A stretch of 64,000 nt of DNA from Hyphomicrobiaceae bacterium (GCA_020638055.1 JACKJH010000001.1:992001-1056000), one strand, 5' to 3'; counted from the stretch's first letter, positions 36,148 through 45,166 are shown. Notes: generated by a model not told the origin, from the letters alone. A program made the numbers and translations.

Positions 36148-36882
36148 ATGAGAGAGTCTGGTTCGGTATATGCAACCCATGTTGCGAAAGACTGGAAGTC
36201 AGTGGCGTTGGCGCTGGCCAGTGGTCTGATTTTTATGACTGGTTTTGCGGTTGAGGCGCCCGCGCGCGTCGTGCCGCCGCATCAGGTCGTGGGCACGGCT
36301 GACGTTGTCGACGGCGACACGATTGACATCAACGGTCAACGTATTCGTCTGGAAGGCATCGACGCACCTGAGAAGGCGCAGGTGTGTACCCGCCGGTTGT
36401 TTGGAACGTGGAAATGCGGAATGGCGGCAACGAAAGCGTTGTGGCGGATGGTGAAAGATAAGACGGTAACGTGCGAACGGCGTGGCACGGACAAATATGG
36501 CCGCATGCTGGGCGTTTGCTATGCCGACGGCGTGGAGATTAACCGCAAAATGGTGCGGGACGGCAATGCCTGGGCTTTCGTTAAATATTCCGACATCTAT
36601 GTTGCGGAGGAAACAGAAGCCCGGACTGGTAAGCGCGGCGTTTTCGCAACCGATAATCAGCCGCCGTGGGATTACAGGACCAGGCATTGGGCGTATGCCA
36701 AAGAGCAGGCACCGGCCGGCTGCGCAATTAAAGGCAACGTTACACGTAATGGCCGCATTTATCACATGCCCTGGAGCCCGTTCTATGACCGAGTTGCTAT
36801 CGATGGAGCGCGCGGCGAGCGTTGGTTCTGTTCGGAACAAGAAGCACTTGCTGCAGGTTGGCGTCCGGCAGGCGGTTCCTAA
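36148..36882 (+). CDS. Secreted thermonuclease-family (SNase-like) nuclease
   Basis: A 244-residue protein with a hydrophobic export signal (VALALASGLIFMTGFAVEAPA). The SNase core is at residues 45-165: VVDGDTIDINGQRIRLEGIDAPE, with catalytic Arg/Glu and the later KYGRMLGVCYADG and GNAWAFVKYS. The C-terminal domain CAIKGNVTRNGRIYHMPWSP to GERWFCSEQEALAAGWR is common in alphaproteobacterial SNase-like proteins. Predicted to act in the periplasm or outside. An upstream start at 36097 is possible. Confidence 0.9.
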   Translation: MRESGSVYATHVAKDWKSVALALASGLIFMTGFAVEAPARVVPPHQVVGTADVVDGDTIDINGQRIRLEGIDAPEKAQVCTRRLFGTWKCGMAATKALWRMVKDKTVTCERRGTDKYGRMLGVCYADGVEINRKMVRDGNAWAFVKYSDIYVAEETEARTGKRGVFATDNQPPWDYRTRHWAYAKEQAPAGCAIKGNVTRNGRIYHMPWSPFYDRVAIDGARGERWFCSEQEALAAGWRPAGGS

Positions 36883-36909
36883 AATTTAAAAGTGCGTTTG
36901 AGTTGAATG

Positions 36910-36957
36910 AGCTGGTGAGGCCGGACAAGTCCGGGTCTTCACCGGCTTTTTCATTTT
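36910..36957 (+). terminator. Rho-independent terminator after the nuclease gene
   Basis: AGCTGGTGA pairs with TCACCGGCT (one G-T pair) around an inner GCCGGAC/GTCCGG-like stem, followed by TTTTTCATTTT. Correct polarity for the plus-strand nuclease gene ending 28 bases upstream. Confidence 0.8.
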
Positions 36958-37104
36958 AAACGCAAGAATGCGCAGCATATGTTGGGCTGGTTGGCCCCCT
37001 TCAGGGGGTGGCTCGACTTTTGAGTTCGAGACCGGCAATATAAGCTGATGAGGTCACGTAACTTTGGGTCCGGACCGGTCGCAGGTTTCTGGAGATGACT
37101 TAGA

Positions 37105-37959
37105 ATGCCAAATAACAAGAAAAGATCAGATTTTTCGGCGTTGTACGCGCGCAGACTTTCTATTCTGGTTGGTGTGGTTGCGGTTCTGGTTTGTGCTCTC
37201 AGTGCAGAGCGCGCGGTTGCTGGTGAGGGAACCTGGAACGGTCTGAGCGGCGATATTTTCGGCAGCAGAACAATTCATAACGGCCAGGGCATTGTAAAAC
37301 TTGGTGCACCAACCCGTCCTGAGGATCAACGTGCCGTACCCGTTTCGATCGATGCGCAGTTCAACGACGGCCGGACCGTCAAATCGGTGACGTTGGTTGT
37401 TGACGAAAACCCGATGCCGGTGGCTGAAGTCTTCACCATGGGAGCCAACCAACGTAGCGTTTCGCTGAAGACCAAGGTGCGGCTCAATCAGCAGACCGAT
37501 GTGCGCGCCATTGTCGAAGCCAGTGACGGCGAACTTTATATGGCGTCGCGGCTGGTGAAATTCGCTGGTGGGCAGGCGGCGTGTGCGGCTCCTCCGACAG
37601 GCAATCCTGAAGAAATCGCTGCCAACATGGGTAAGATGAGCCTTGAGCGGGTAGCAGCAGAGGGTAATGCCACCTCCATTGTGCAGCCGGTTCGTTTGAA
37701 GATTTCGCATCCCAACCACACGGGCATGGCCCTCGACCAGCAGACATTGCTCTACATCCCGCTGCGCATGATCACTGAACTGGAGGTTCGTCAGGGTGAG
37801 GTTAAGCTTTTCGATATGAAGGGCTCCATCAGCATTTCGGAAAATCCAGTGTTTGAATTTCCTGTTTCTCTGATCGGGGCGGATGCGCTCAAGGTTGTCT
37901 TGAAGGACAGCGAGGGAACAGAGTGGGTGCGCGTTCTGCCGATCCACGCGGGCAGTTGA
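37105..37959 (+). CDS. SoxYZ-like carrier protein (quinoprotein dehydrogenase-associated type)
   Basis: A 284-residue exported fusion of SoxY-like and SoxZ-like domains. Signal peptide LSILVGVVAVLVCALSAERAVAG. The SoxY-like part (WNGLSGDIFGSRTIHNGQGIVKL, VPVSIDAQFND) ends at the single-Cys swinging arm region FAGGQAACAAPPTGN. The SoxZ-like part follows (VQPVRLKISHPNHTGMALDQQT). Such fused carriers occur beside PQQ methanol/alcohol dehydrogenases, not with full sulfur oxidation sets. Here it is an orphan with no dehydrogenase nearby; its cargo is unknown. Confidence 0.88.
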   Translation: MPNNKKRSDFSALYARRLSILVGVVAVLVCALSAERAVAGEGTWNGLSGDIFGSRTIHNGQGIVKLGAPTRPEDQRAVPVSIDAQFNDGRTVKSVTLVVDENPMPVAEVFTMGANQRSVSLKTKVRLNQQTDVRAIVEASDGELYMASRLVKFAGGQAACAAPPTGNPEEIAANMGKMSLERVAAEGNATSIVQPVRLKISHPNHTGMALDQQTLLYIPLRMITELEVRQGEVKLFDMKGSISISENPVFEFPVSLIGADALKVVLKDSEGTEWVRVLPIHAGS

Positions 37960-37970
37960 GGGACGATCAA

Positions 37971-38022
37971 CAGCGGCGCCAGGAAACCGCCCGGAGCCGA
38001 TGGCGCCGCCGCTCTTATTTTT
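37971..38022 (+). terminator. Rho-independent terminator between the SoxYZ-like gene and modC
   Basis: GCGGCGCCA pairs with TGGCGCCGC across a 19-base loop, followed by CTCTTATTTTT. It ends the plus-strand carrier transcript; the modC gene converges from the other side with its stop at 38040. Confidence 0.7.
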
Positions 38023-38039
38023 GATTGGCTTTATTCCGA

Positions 38040-39254
38040 TTAGAAATATTTCGTCTCTGATCTGGCAACATGGCTGTCGATGGTGATCGATTTCACAATT
38101 ACGACGACCTTTCTACCAATCGCCAGGCCGAGTCTGCGCACTGAGCGATGCGTCACGCGAGACATGAACAACGCGGTTCCGCACGCCACCTGAACATCAA
38201 CAAATGTCCCGGCGTCTTCGCGCATGTCGGTGATGATGCCTTCAAGCATGTTGTTCGCGCTTAGGTTTTCAACGACACCTGTGGCCAGCACGACGTCGCG
38301 GGCACGCACGCGAATGCGTATGTTGCTGCCTATTGGAGCGTTGGTCAAAGGAACGGCCAGCCGCCCGCCGTCAAAGCGCAAGTCTGTGATGTGGTCGCGG
38401 GTATCGTGGGCAACAACTTCAGCGGCAATTACGGCGCCAGCTTCAAAACGGCCTGTGAGCGGGAAAAGATCGAGACGTGAAAGCATGTCGGCAACCGGGC
38501 CGGATGCCACGTTGCGGCCGTCAGATATCAACAGCAGCCGATCGGCCAGGGCCGCCACTTCGTCAATGGCGTGGGTCACGTAAAGGACAGGTAGGCCGAA
38601 GTCACGTGGTAGCCGGGCGATGTAGGGAAGGATTTCACGTTTGCGCCGACCATCTATGCTTGCAAGTGGTTCGTCCATCAGGATGAGACGTGGGGCCGTT
38701 AGCAAGGCGCGGGCAAGCGCCACGCGCTGGCGCTCTCCGCCAGACAGCGTCGTTGTGTGACAGGCGAGAAGCCCGGCCAGGTCAATAGCCTCAACAACCT
38801 TATCGAAGGACAACAAGGGATTTTTAGTGTGGGCGCGCCTGGCGGCGTACATTAGATTGCTGCGAACATCGAGGTGTGGGAACAGACGTGCATCTTGAAA
38901 GACCGTGCCAACAGGGCGACGGTGTGCCGGTATCGCAGCGGCACCGGTTCCGTTCTGCCATGTATTGCCTGCAAACAGCACACGACCATCGGCGCGTGTC
39001 TCAAGGCCGGCGATCACGCGTAACAAGGTCGTCTTGCCGGAGCCTGATTGTCCGAATATCGCAGTGATGCCGGCAAGTGGGATTGTCTCGGCTATTTCCA
39101 GTTTTAGCCCTTCGCTGGAAAGGCGAAAGTCGAGTTCAAGCGCCGGGGGCTGCACGGGCATGCGCGAGGCGTCTGCCACCTGTGCGCCGTGCGTTACAGT
39201 GCGTGATGCAGCTTGTTGTGGTTCTTTGCCTAGCTCGCGCATCAACCGCCTCAA
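38040..39254 (-). CDS. modC: Molybdate ABC transporter ATPase ModC
   Basis: A 404-residue ATPase: Walker [15 protein letters not shown], signature LSGGERQRVALARALL, Walker B LILMDEPLASID, switch His VTHAIDEVAAL. A C-terminal Mop (TOBE) domain covers NNMLEGIITDMREDAGTFVDVQVACGT-like sequence and binds oxyanion. About 45 N-terminal residues precede the core, longer than usual, so a later start is possible. Overlaps modB by four bases. Confidence 0.95.
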   Translation of the reverse strand: MRRLMRELGKEPQQAASRTVTHGAQVADASRMPVQPPALELDFRLSSEGLKLEIAETIPLAGITAIFGQSGSGKTTLLRVIAGLETRADGRVLFAGNTWQNGTGAAAIPAHRRPVGTVFQDARLFPHLDVRSNLMYAARRAHTKNPLLSFDKVVEAIDLAGLLACHTTTLSGGERQRVALARALLTAPRLILMDEPLASIDGRRKREILPYIARLPRDFGLPVLYVTHAIDEVAALADRLLLISDGRNVASGPVADMLSRLDLFPLTGRFEAGAVIAAEVVAHDTRDHITDLRFDGGRLAVPLTNAPIGSNIRIRVRARDVVLATGVVENLSANNMLEGIITDMREDAGTFVDVQVACGTALFMSRVTHRSVRRLGLAIGRKVVVIVKSITIDSHVARSETKYF

Positions 39255-39931
39255 CCAACACGAACCGGAAAGCGCCGGTTCATGGCGAACACGAACAACA
39301 ACGCTATGAATGAAAACGCAAGCATCAGGGCTGACAGCATGTGCGCTTGCGTGTAGTCGATCGTCTCGACATGCTCGAAGATTGCGATCGAAACAACTTT
39401 TGTTTGTCCGGGGATGTTGCCTCCGACCATGAGCACGACGCCAAATTCTCCGATTGTATGAGCGAAGGTGAGGACGGCGGCGGTGATGTAGCCGCGTTTT
39501 GCAAGCGGCGAAGCGACGGAAAAAAAAGCATCCAAGGGAGATGCGCCCAAGGTCGCGGCGGCTTCGAGTGGGGACTTACCGACGGATTCGAATGCTGATT
39601 GCAGGGGCTGCACCGCAAAAGGCAACGAATACATTACAGACGCTACAACGAGCCCGGCGAAGGAAAAGGTGAGCGTGGTGCCTGTTACAGTGCGCCAGAA
39701 GTTGCCCACGAGTGCGTCCGGGCTCATGGCGATCAACAGATAGAAACCTATAACCGTAGGGGGGAGAACCAGTGGTAATGCGGTTATGGCTTCGATAACA
39801 ACTTTGGCGCGCGACTGCGTGAAGGCGAGCCACCACGCCAGAGGCGTTGCGATGAGTGCCAGAATGAGCGTGGTGACCGCGGCGAGCTTGAAACTCAATA
39901 CGATTGGGCCGAAGTCCAGGGCTTCAATCAT
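39251..39931 (-). CDS. modB: Molybdate ABC transporter permease ModB
   Basis: A 226-residue permease with five or six membrane helices; start FGPIVLSFKLAAVTTLILALIATPLAWWLA, ABC-permease loop SPLEAAATLGASPLDAFFSVA, and HTIGEFGVVLMVGGNIPGQTKV, all typical of ModB. Overlaps modA and modC by four bases each, so the operon is translationally coupled. Confidence 0.96.
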   Translation of the reverse strand: MIEALDFGPIVLSFKLAAVTTLILALIATPLAWWLAFTQSRAKVVIEAITALPLVLPPTVIGFYLLIAMSPDALVGNFWRTVTGTTLTFSFAGLVVASVMYSLPFAVQPLQSAFESVGKSPLEAAATLGASPLDAFFSVASPLAKRGYITAAVLTFAHTIGEFGVVLMVGGNIPGQTKVVSIAIFEHVETIDYTQAHMLSALMLAFSFIALLFVFAMNRRFPVRVG

Positions 39932-40815
39932 TGCGTAGGGGTGTCCATTTCGTAGCCGTACCGTTCCATGGTCGAGCGAGCAGCATCACTCTTCAAAAAC
40001 TTGTAAAATGCTTTTGCCGCGGCATTGTCGGTTCCCCTCTTCAACATGATGGCGTCCTGCTTTATGGGGTCGTGCATCGTCGAGGGGACCAGCCAGTAGG
40101 AACCTGCTACTTCTTTTTTATCCGATTTCAATTGCGACAGCGCAACGACACCAAGTTCAGCATTGCCGGTTGCGACGTGCGCGAAGGCTTGACCTATGTT
40201 GGTTGCAAAAACGAGCCTTGGTTTCAGGGATGCCCAGAGTGCCAATTTTTCAAGCATCTGTTTGGCAGCAGCGCCATATGGTGCAAGTTTCGGATCGGCA
40301 ATAGCAAGCACATGATAATCGTCGCGCGCGAGAATCGCATGGCCATCACCTGTGGCACAACGTGTTTTGTCGCGGCTCCAAATGGCGATCCTGCCGACGG
40401 CATAGGTAAAGCGCGTTGTGCGAACGCCGTCTCCTGCTTCCTCCAGCATGGCAGGTCGCCGCGTGTCTGCTGCGAGGAATATGTCGAAGGGTGCGCCTGC
40501 CTTGATCTGTGCGTAAAGCGCTCCGGTGGACCCGGTGGATATGGTGACTTTGTGCTTGGACGTATTTGCAAATCGCTCCGCCAGTTCGTGCGCTGGTTCT
40601 GCAAAGTTGGTCGCAACGGCAAGTCGTGCCGTTTCTGCAAACGCGGAATGCGACAGGCTGGCAGCAAAAAGGGTTGCTGTGATTGCGATCAGGCAGAGTG
40701 TGAAGGTTGGACGTATAGCTCGCTGCAAACGTGCCGACAGGTGGCGATAGCCGGCAGGTTGGCCGTTAGCCGCCTGGGAGAGCTTCTGGGTTTTTGTTCC
40801 TGCCTCTAGCCTCAT
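39928..40815 (-). CDS. modA: Molybdate-binding periplasmic protein ModA
   Basis: A binding protein of about 295 residues. The start at 40815 is preferred because GGAGGAG lies eight bases upstream; the first in-frame ATG at 40845 lacks a site. A signal peptide (FTLCLIAITATLFAASLSHSAFA) follows an unusually long hydrophilic N terminus. Oxyanion-binding features: VATNFAEPAHELAERF, ISTGSTGALYAQIKAGAPFDIFLAAD. Confidence 0.93.
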   Translation of the reverse strand: MRLEAGTKTQKLSQAANGQPAGYRHLSARLQRAIRPTFTLCLIAITATLFAASLSHSAFAETARLAVATNFAEPAHELAERFANTSKHKVTISTGSTGALYAQIKAGAPFDIFLAADTRRPAMLEEAGDGVRTTRFTYAVGRIAIWSRDKTRCATGDGHAILARDDYHVLAIADPKLAPYGAAAKQMLEKLALWASLKPRLVFATNIGQAFAHVATGNAELGVVALSQLKSDKKEVAGSYWLVPSTMHDPIKQDAIMLKRGTDNAAAKAFYKFLKSDAARSTMERYGYEMDTPTQ

Positions 40816-40848
40816 GCCATTTGCTCCTCCAGCCTGCGACGCCATTCC

Positions 40849-40871
40849 GATATGTACAAAATGCCATATCG
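40849..40871. promoter_or_regulatory. Candidate ModE operator upstream of modABC
   Basis: CGATATG and CATATCG form a 7-bp inverted repeat separated by nine bases, resembling the CG(T)TATAT-type palindromes bound by ModE. It lies 34 bases upstream of the chosen modA start and between modA and the ModE-type gene. Confidence 0.65.
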
Positions 40872-40940
40872 CAGATCAAGAACCGATGACATGATTAGAG
40901 GCATGGGGTGGGGCGACCATCCGCACCCTGGGGCATACCC

Positions 40941-41456
40941 TCAAGTGGAGGTTTTCGAGGCGGCTTTATTTTTGGGTTTTGGTTTACGTTTTGGTTTCGC
41001 TTCTGCCTTTGGTTTGGGCGCCTTGTTGAGGTGATCGTCATTGACGCCTTGGTCTTTCGGCTTGCAAGGCGTGCGTTTGGCATGGAGCTTTTGCAAATTT
41101 TCCAGCCGGGCAAGTTCCGGGGCTATTGCTGTTTCCGTCAATGCTTCCATGTTGCGGAATGTGGCCAACACCTCTTTGCCAAGTGGTGTGAGACAGGCGC
41201 CACCGCCAGATTTTCCGCCTTTGCTGGCTTCAATGAGTGGTTGGGGGAAGTCGCAGTTCAGGGCATTCATCAATAACCATGCGCGCTTATAGCTCATGCC
41301 AATGCGGCGTCCCGCGGCGGCGATTGAACCGGTCTCGTCGATACCTTCCATGAGGTCGGCCTTGCCTGGCCCAATTCCCGTACCCGGATTTAGCAAAATA
41401 CGTAGCCGGACGCTTCGCTGCCGTTTGGCCATCCTTTCTCTTGGACGTGATTTCAT
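40941..41456 (-). CDS. ModE-type molybdate regulator without MOP domain
   Basis: About 171 residues from MKSRPRERMAKRQRSV (a start at 41432 is also possible). The winged-helix core matches ModE N-terminal domains: DLMEGIDETGSIAAAGRRIGMSYKRAWLLMNAL, then GGKSGGGACLTPLGKEVL. No C-terminal Mop domains follow; instead there is a Lys/Pro/Ala-rich tail (PKPKAEAKPKRKPKPKNKAA) resembling histone H1-like DNA-binding tails. Likely represses modABC through the palindrome at 40849. Confidence 0.88.
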   Translation of the reverse strand: MKSRPRERMAKRQRSVRLRILLNPGTGIGPGKADLMEGIDETGSIAAAGRRIGMSYKRAWLLMNALNCDFPQPLIEASKGGKSGGGACLTPLGKEVLATFRNMEALTETAIAPELARLENLQKLHAKRTPCKPKDQGVNDDHLNKAPKPKAEAKPKRKPKPKNKAASKTST

Positions 41457-41797
41457 GACGTTTTTTAGGTGCTCCAGTGCACGGCGCATGTTTCCGGCCA
41501 CGGCTGGCTGGCTTGTTTTGGCTGCCCGCACACATCATAGGATTTTCCGAAGCTTTTGTCGTCTTGCGGCTGCTCTGGGGCAGATGAGCCGGGAGTGGGT
41601 ATAAAACGATGGACTGTTGACTGCTTGCGCAGCCATTTCACTGGTTGCGTAGGCCAAGCATCTGGCTATAGTGCGCCGCTGTTCCAAGCTCCGTTTTGTT
41701 TGTGGCGAATCGCCAGCGGGATTTGGACTTCTGATCTGAGCGTGTTTTTTGACTGCCGTACGCCGCGCTTTAGTTGATAATACCGAGGGTCAGGCAT
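41457..41797. other. Intergenic, tRNA-Ser promoter region
   Basis: No credible gene seen between the ModE-type gene and tRNA-Ser. The upstream extension of the ModE-type frame lacks conservation. Confidence 0.5.
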
Positions 41798-41887
41798 GGA
41801 GGGGTGGCCGAGTGGTTGAAGGCGCACGCCTGGAACGCGTGTGTGCGGGAAACCGTACCGAGGGTTCGAATCCCTCTCCCTCCGCCA
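41798..41887 (+). tRNA. tRNA-Ser(GGA)
   Basis: Starts GGAGGGGTGGCCGAGTGG, anticodon arm CACGC-CTGGAAC-GCGTG (anticodon GGA), long variable arm GTGCGGGAAACCGTAC, T arm GAGGGTTCGAATCCCTC, and encoded CCA at the end. A decayed integrase follows 370 bases downstream, so it is likely a second integration target. Confidence 0.97.
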
Positions 41888-42254
41888 TAAGCGATTGATT
41901 TAACAGACTTTTTTGGTTTAAGGCGTGATTCGAACTTCGTCCGAAGTGTCCGCCGGTTAGCGGCGCAATGCCATTCTGTCTGCGACCGAGAGACCGGTTT
42001 GGTGTGGGTTCCGCGAGGCTGCACTGGCCAAAGTCTCCTATCGGGTTTCGAGTGGTCCGGTTGTCGACAGAGCCGATCGCTATGCACTCGCAAATCGCGG
42101 CGCTGGAATGATGAAACCACCGTCGGGTTTCGACGGCGGTTGGCAACACTTCGATGTCGTTGCAGCATTCATTCGTATCCAAGTTGCCCGCGTCGGTCTG
42201 ACCAGCGTCGAGCCATTCGGCCTCCGCCCAAGAGCTTGATGGCGCTCAACTCGG
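41888..42254. other. Region between tRNA-Ser and integrase remnant
   Basis: No intact gene. This should hold the integrase N-terminal domain, but no frame I could read matches it, so the 5' part appears lost or scrambled. Confidence 0.45.
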
Positions 42255-43025
42255 ATGGCTGGCGACCTAATGGCCGCCAAATCACCAGCTTGGCGTAATG
42301 CCAAGCACCGGGCGCAATGGCGCATGACGCTCGAGGTTTACGCCGGAGCGCTGAATGACAAGCTCGTTGATGAAATCACGACTGAGGACGTGCTTGCGGT
42401 TCTTCAACCTATCTGGTCGACGAAACCGGAGACGGCTTCGCGAACGCGCGGACGAATTGAGGCTGTGCTTGATGCTGCGCATGCACGTGGGTTTATTGCT
42501 TCTGGCACTGCAAACCCTGCGCGCTGGCGCGGACATCTCGACCACCTTTTACCAAAACGCGACAAGCTTTCACGCAGACACCACGCTGCATTGGCATGGG
42601 AGGAACTGCCCGCTTTCATGCACGAACTGCGAGAACGACCGGCCACTGCTGCCCGCGCGCTGGAGTGGTGCATTCTGACGGCGGCACGCATCGGCGAGGC
42701 GCTCGGCACCCGCTGGCGCGAAATCGATCGCGAAGGTGAGGTGTGGGAGTGTCCGGCTGAGTGCATGAAAGCGGGCAAGTCACATCGGGTGCCGCTCTCG
42801 CCGGCGGCGTTAGCTCTTCTCGACAGCATGCCGGCTGGCGGCCCTGACGATTTTGTGTTTCCGGGTGCGAAACACGGCAAGCCGCTTTCCAACATGGTAA
42901 TGAAGGCGCTCTTCAAGCGCATGGGACGCGACAACATCACCACGCACGGCTTCCGGTCGACGTTCCGCGACTGGGCTGGGGAGGCAACCTCGCATCCGCG
43001 CGAGGTGTGCGAGGCGGCGTACTAA
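42255..43025 (+). pseudogene. P4-type tyrosine integrase, truncated at both ends
   Basis: The 256-residue frame matches the middle of island integrases: WRNAKHRAQWRMTLEVYAG (core-binding domain), EDVLAVLQPIW, then the catalytic domain with AARIGEALGTRWREID (first Arg), KSHRVPLSPAALALL and THGFRSTFRDWAGE (His-x-x-Arg). It stops at PREVCEAAY where the family continues with LAH and, about 20 residues later, the Tyr nucleophile. The N-terminal DUF4102 domain is also missing. Inactive by sequence. Confidence 0.85.
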
Positions 43026-43041
43026 AGGCACGTGGGATTTT

Positions 43042-43743
43042 GTGTCGATCTTGCGAGCTACGCTCACCGGTTGGGCCGATGCCATACCGCGTGAAGCTCT
43101 TCCGCATTGGCTGTGTATGTTCGACGCGCTGACTGCGGAACAGCATGCTTATCGGGATTTTCCGATAACGGATAGGGCATGGCAACGCTGGCTTGGTTGC
43201 AACAACAAGCTCCATGTGCGCTCCACAATTGCACGCCTTCAAAAGGCGACGATGATCAAAGTGGAAGGCGATCGCGTCGTTGAGATCCCTGCGGTTGACG
43301 AAGTCTGGCGTAACCGTGCCGAACAATCTGAACAGAAGCGCAAGAACCGTGCGGGCAAGAGTTCGTCACCTACAAGCGGCAACGATGCCACGACCCAACC
43401 ACCACTTTTCTCGACGCCACCGCCAACCTCAAAACACCAGGAGAAACAATCGATCGAGATGACGGTCGTTGCACAATCGTCTCACGACAAACACCTACAC
43501 CTACACCCATACCCAAACCCACACCCACACAAAAACCGATGTTCTTCACCCACGCCCCCCTCGCACGCAATTGGCGACCTGAGTACAGAAACAGTAGCTT
43601 CTATCGCACCTAGCAACGCGAATGGGCTCGGTAGTGATTTCAAGCACTCGCCAGCGTTGAGCACCCGCCACCTCGAAATGGAGAAATCGAGGGCTCGCCC
43701 AAGTCCGGAATTGCAAGCACAGGTTCGGGGAAACCGACACTGA
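43042..43743 (+). CDS. Hypothetical protein, possible phage DUF1376-like remnant
   Basis: A 233-residue frame. Residues 20-90 (LPHWLCMFDALTAEQHAYRD, DRAWQRWLGCNNKLHVRS, KATMIKVEGDRVVEIPAVDEVW) look like a small helical domain reminiscent of phage DUF1376 replication-linked proteins. The second half is low-complexity, Ser/Pro/Thr-rich with HLHLHPYPNPHPHKNR from a short CACCCA-type DNA repeat. No start context stands out. Probably a relic of an integrated phage or plasmid. Confidence 0.45.
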   Translation: MSILRATLTGWADAIPREALPHWLCMFDALTAEQHAYRDFPITDRAWQRWLGCNNKLHVRSTIARLQKATMIKVEGDRVVEIPAVDEVWRNRAEQSEQKRKNRAGKSSSPTSGNDATTQPPLFSTPPPTSKHQEKQSIEMTVVAQSSHDKHLHLHPYPNPHPHKNRCSSPTPPSHAIGDLSTETVASIAPSNANGLGSDFKHSPALSTRHLEMEKSRARPSPELQAQVRGNRH

Positions 43744-43752
43744 GGTTGAACT

Positions 43753-43857
43753 ATGCGGCACCACTACGATGCCACGGCACTCTCCCCGCAGCAGGAACCG
43801 TTTGCACGAGCCTATGTTAGGCTCGGCAATGGCCTTGAGGCTCACCGGTTGGCCTAG
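43753..43857 (+). pseudogene. Phage terminase small subunit, N-terminal remnant
   Basis: A 34-codon frame starting MRHHYDATALSPQQEPFARA and ending GNGLEAHRLA then TAG. The pattern LTPxQExFxxAYVxxGNxxEAxRxA is the N-terminal helix-turn-helix of small terminases. The rest is missing. Confidence 0.5.
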
Positions 43858-44341
43858 CTGTTTAGCCCGCGGTCGTTACGGCGATAATTTAAGGTGCGGT
43901 GTGTTCTGCAAGCGCGCTGGGAAAGCACGCGCCTTGCGACAGAAACCAAAGAACGTGACCTCGGCCAGTACTGGCCACGCTTTGGCCGGCATGCTTGCTC
44001 TTCAGACGCACGTGTTGGGGTGTCGATCAGATTGCTTCCCTCTCAGACCGCTGCATGCAACGACATACCGGCCATCGCCGCCATAAAGCATTGTCTGCCG
44101 CTCACCTCAACACATGCGGGCGACTTACGGTTGCCGTCGCCGACCATCGGGGCAATCATAAGATTCGTTAGGATGGTCGGCGCGAGAGGACGGAATGGTC
44201 GGCAAAGCACAGAACACCGCTCCGGATCGCGCCCAAGCGCACGGCCGCACACGCTTTCAACGCTGCCGACCATCGAGTGTAACACCAATAAAAGCCAATA
44301 CGTCTACGCTCCGGCCAGCAAACCGACATGTTGGGCATTCA
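43858..44341. other. Decayed sequence, no confident gene
   Basis: Several overlapping open frames occur but none shows family features. Probably remnants of mobile DNA. Confidence 0.4.
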
Positions 44342-44740
44342 ATGTTCGGCGGCATGTTCAGGAAAGGCGCTGCCGGTGCATCACAGAAGACAGGAATGCA
44401 GTCGAAAGCTGTTGTGGCCAGGACAAGCCCTGCGCGACCGAAGTCCGCCATGCAAGCGGCTCAGTGCTTTTTGGCATGGCTTTATGAGCATGACCTTTGC
44501 CGGGAGTGGGCAGTCGACGACGTTTGGTATCTCGCCGAGTCGGACTTCGCCGAAGGGCTTGACGTCGACCTCCCACCACGACGCGTGTTCCTCGGAGCGT
44601 TGAAGAAACTGGAAGGTGTGCAAGTGACCCAGGACAGGCGGATCTACAACCGCGCTGGGCAAGCTGTTCGCAAGACGACCTTCTACAGCTTTATGGTAGT
44701 GCCAACCAAAATCGTTCGGCGCCAAGCCTCGCCTGCCTGA
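44342..44740 (+). CDS. Hypothetical protein
   Basis: About 132 residues. The second half looks like a folded acidic domain: QCFLAWLYEHDLCREWAVDD, VWYLAESDFAEGLDVDLPPR, VFLGALKKLEGVQVTQDRRIY, ending TTFYSFMVVPTK. The first 25 residues are basic and uncertain; a start at 44396 (MQSKAVVART) is an alternative. No family recognised; the size and place suggest a phage- or plasmid-derived gene. Confidence 0.45.
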   Translation: MFGGMFRKGAAGASQKTGMQSKAVVARTSPARPKSAMQAAQCFLAWLYEHDLCREWAVDDVWYLAESDFAEGLDVDLPPRRVFLGALKKLEGVQVTQDRRIYNRAGQAVRKTTFYSFMVVPTKIVRRQASPA

Positions 44741-44760
44741 TCGTGGTAGGGGCTGGACCT

Positions 44761-44875
44761 TAGATCGCGTTCACTTTTCACAGAATCGCGCAGGCGATCT
44801 ATCTTCTTTTATTTCTCGCCGTGTTCTTCACGCCGAACCGTGGCACACTTCGGCTGAACATGCTCAAAATCAAAA
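44761..44875 (+). repeat. Dispersed intergenic repeat, family B, copy 1
   Basis: Begins TAGATCGCGTTCACTTTTCA, then an imperfect palindrome (AATCGCG..GATCTA), CTTCTTTTATTT, and a right arm GTTCTTCACGCCGAACCG to GCTGAACATGCTC. A close copy lies at 63061-63166. Confidence 0.9.
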
Positions 44876-44942
44876 AGCTCCAGTAACGGTTGCTCCACTC
44901 CGTGGCTGTTGGGTGTGCAGGCAATTATATCCCCACAGATTA

Positions 44943-44988
44943 GGGACCGTGTTCGCTAGGTATTGTCTGCGGGGTCTTGGAGCCCTGA
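44943..44988 (+). repeat. Left 46-bp direct repeat flanking the toxin-like locus
   Basis: From GGGACCGTGTT to CTTGGAGCCCTGA. It matches 50879-50924 at 37 of 46 positions by my count, in the same orientation, with no length difference. Weaker similarity continues for some tens of bases after both copies (GATTTCGGATTCGC against GACTTCGGGTTCGC). Confidence 0.75.
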
Positions 44989-45166
44989 AGATCGTGCATT
45001 TTAAAGGACAGAAAAACGCGATTTCGGATTCGCGGTTGAGATGGCTAAAAATCCGAATTTCCTAGCTTTTGCGGTGGTCAAAACCGAAATATGCATCGGG
45101 GAAAGTCGTACAATGAAGTAGCGTTTCGGCTCCGGTATGAATCCAGCTACCTGCTACGGTCGGTTC

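Noticed and set aside
43546..43664. CRISPR-like short tandem pattern (CACCTACACCTACACCCA)
   Set aside because: It is a simple low-complexity CACCCA tract within a single frame, without regular repeats and spacers.
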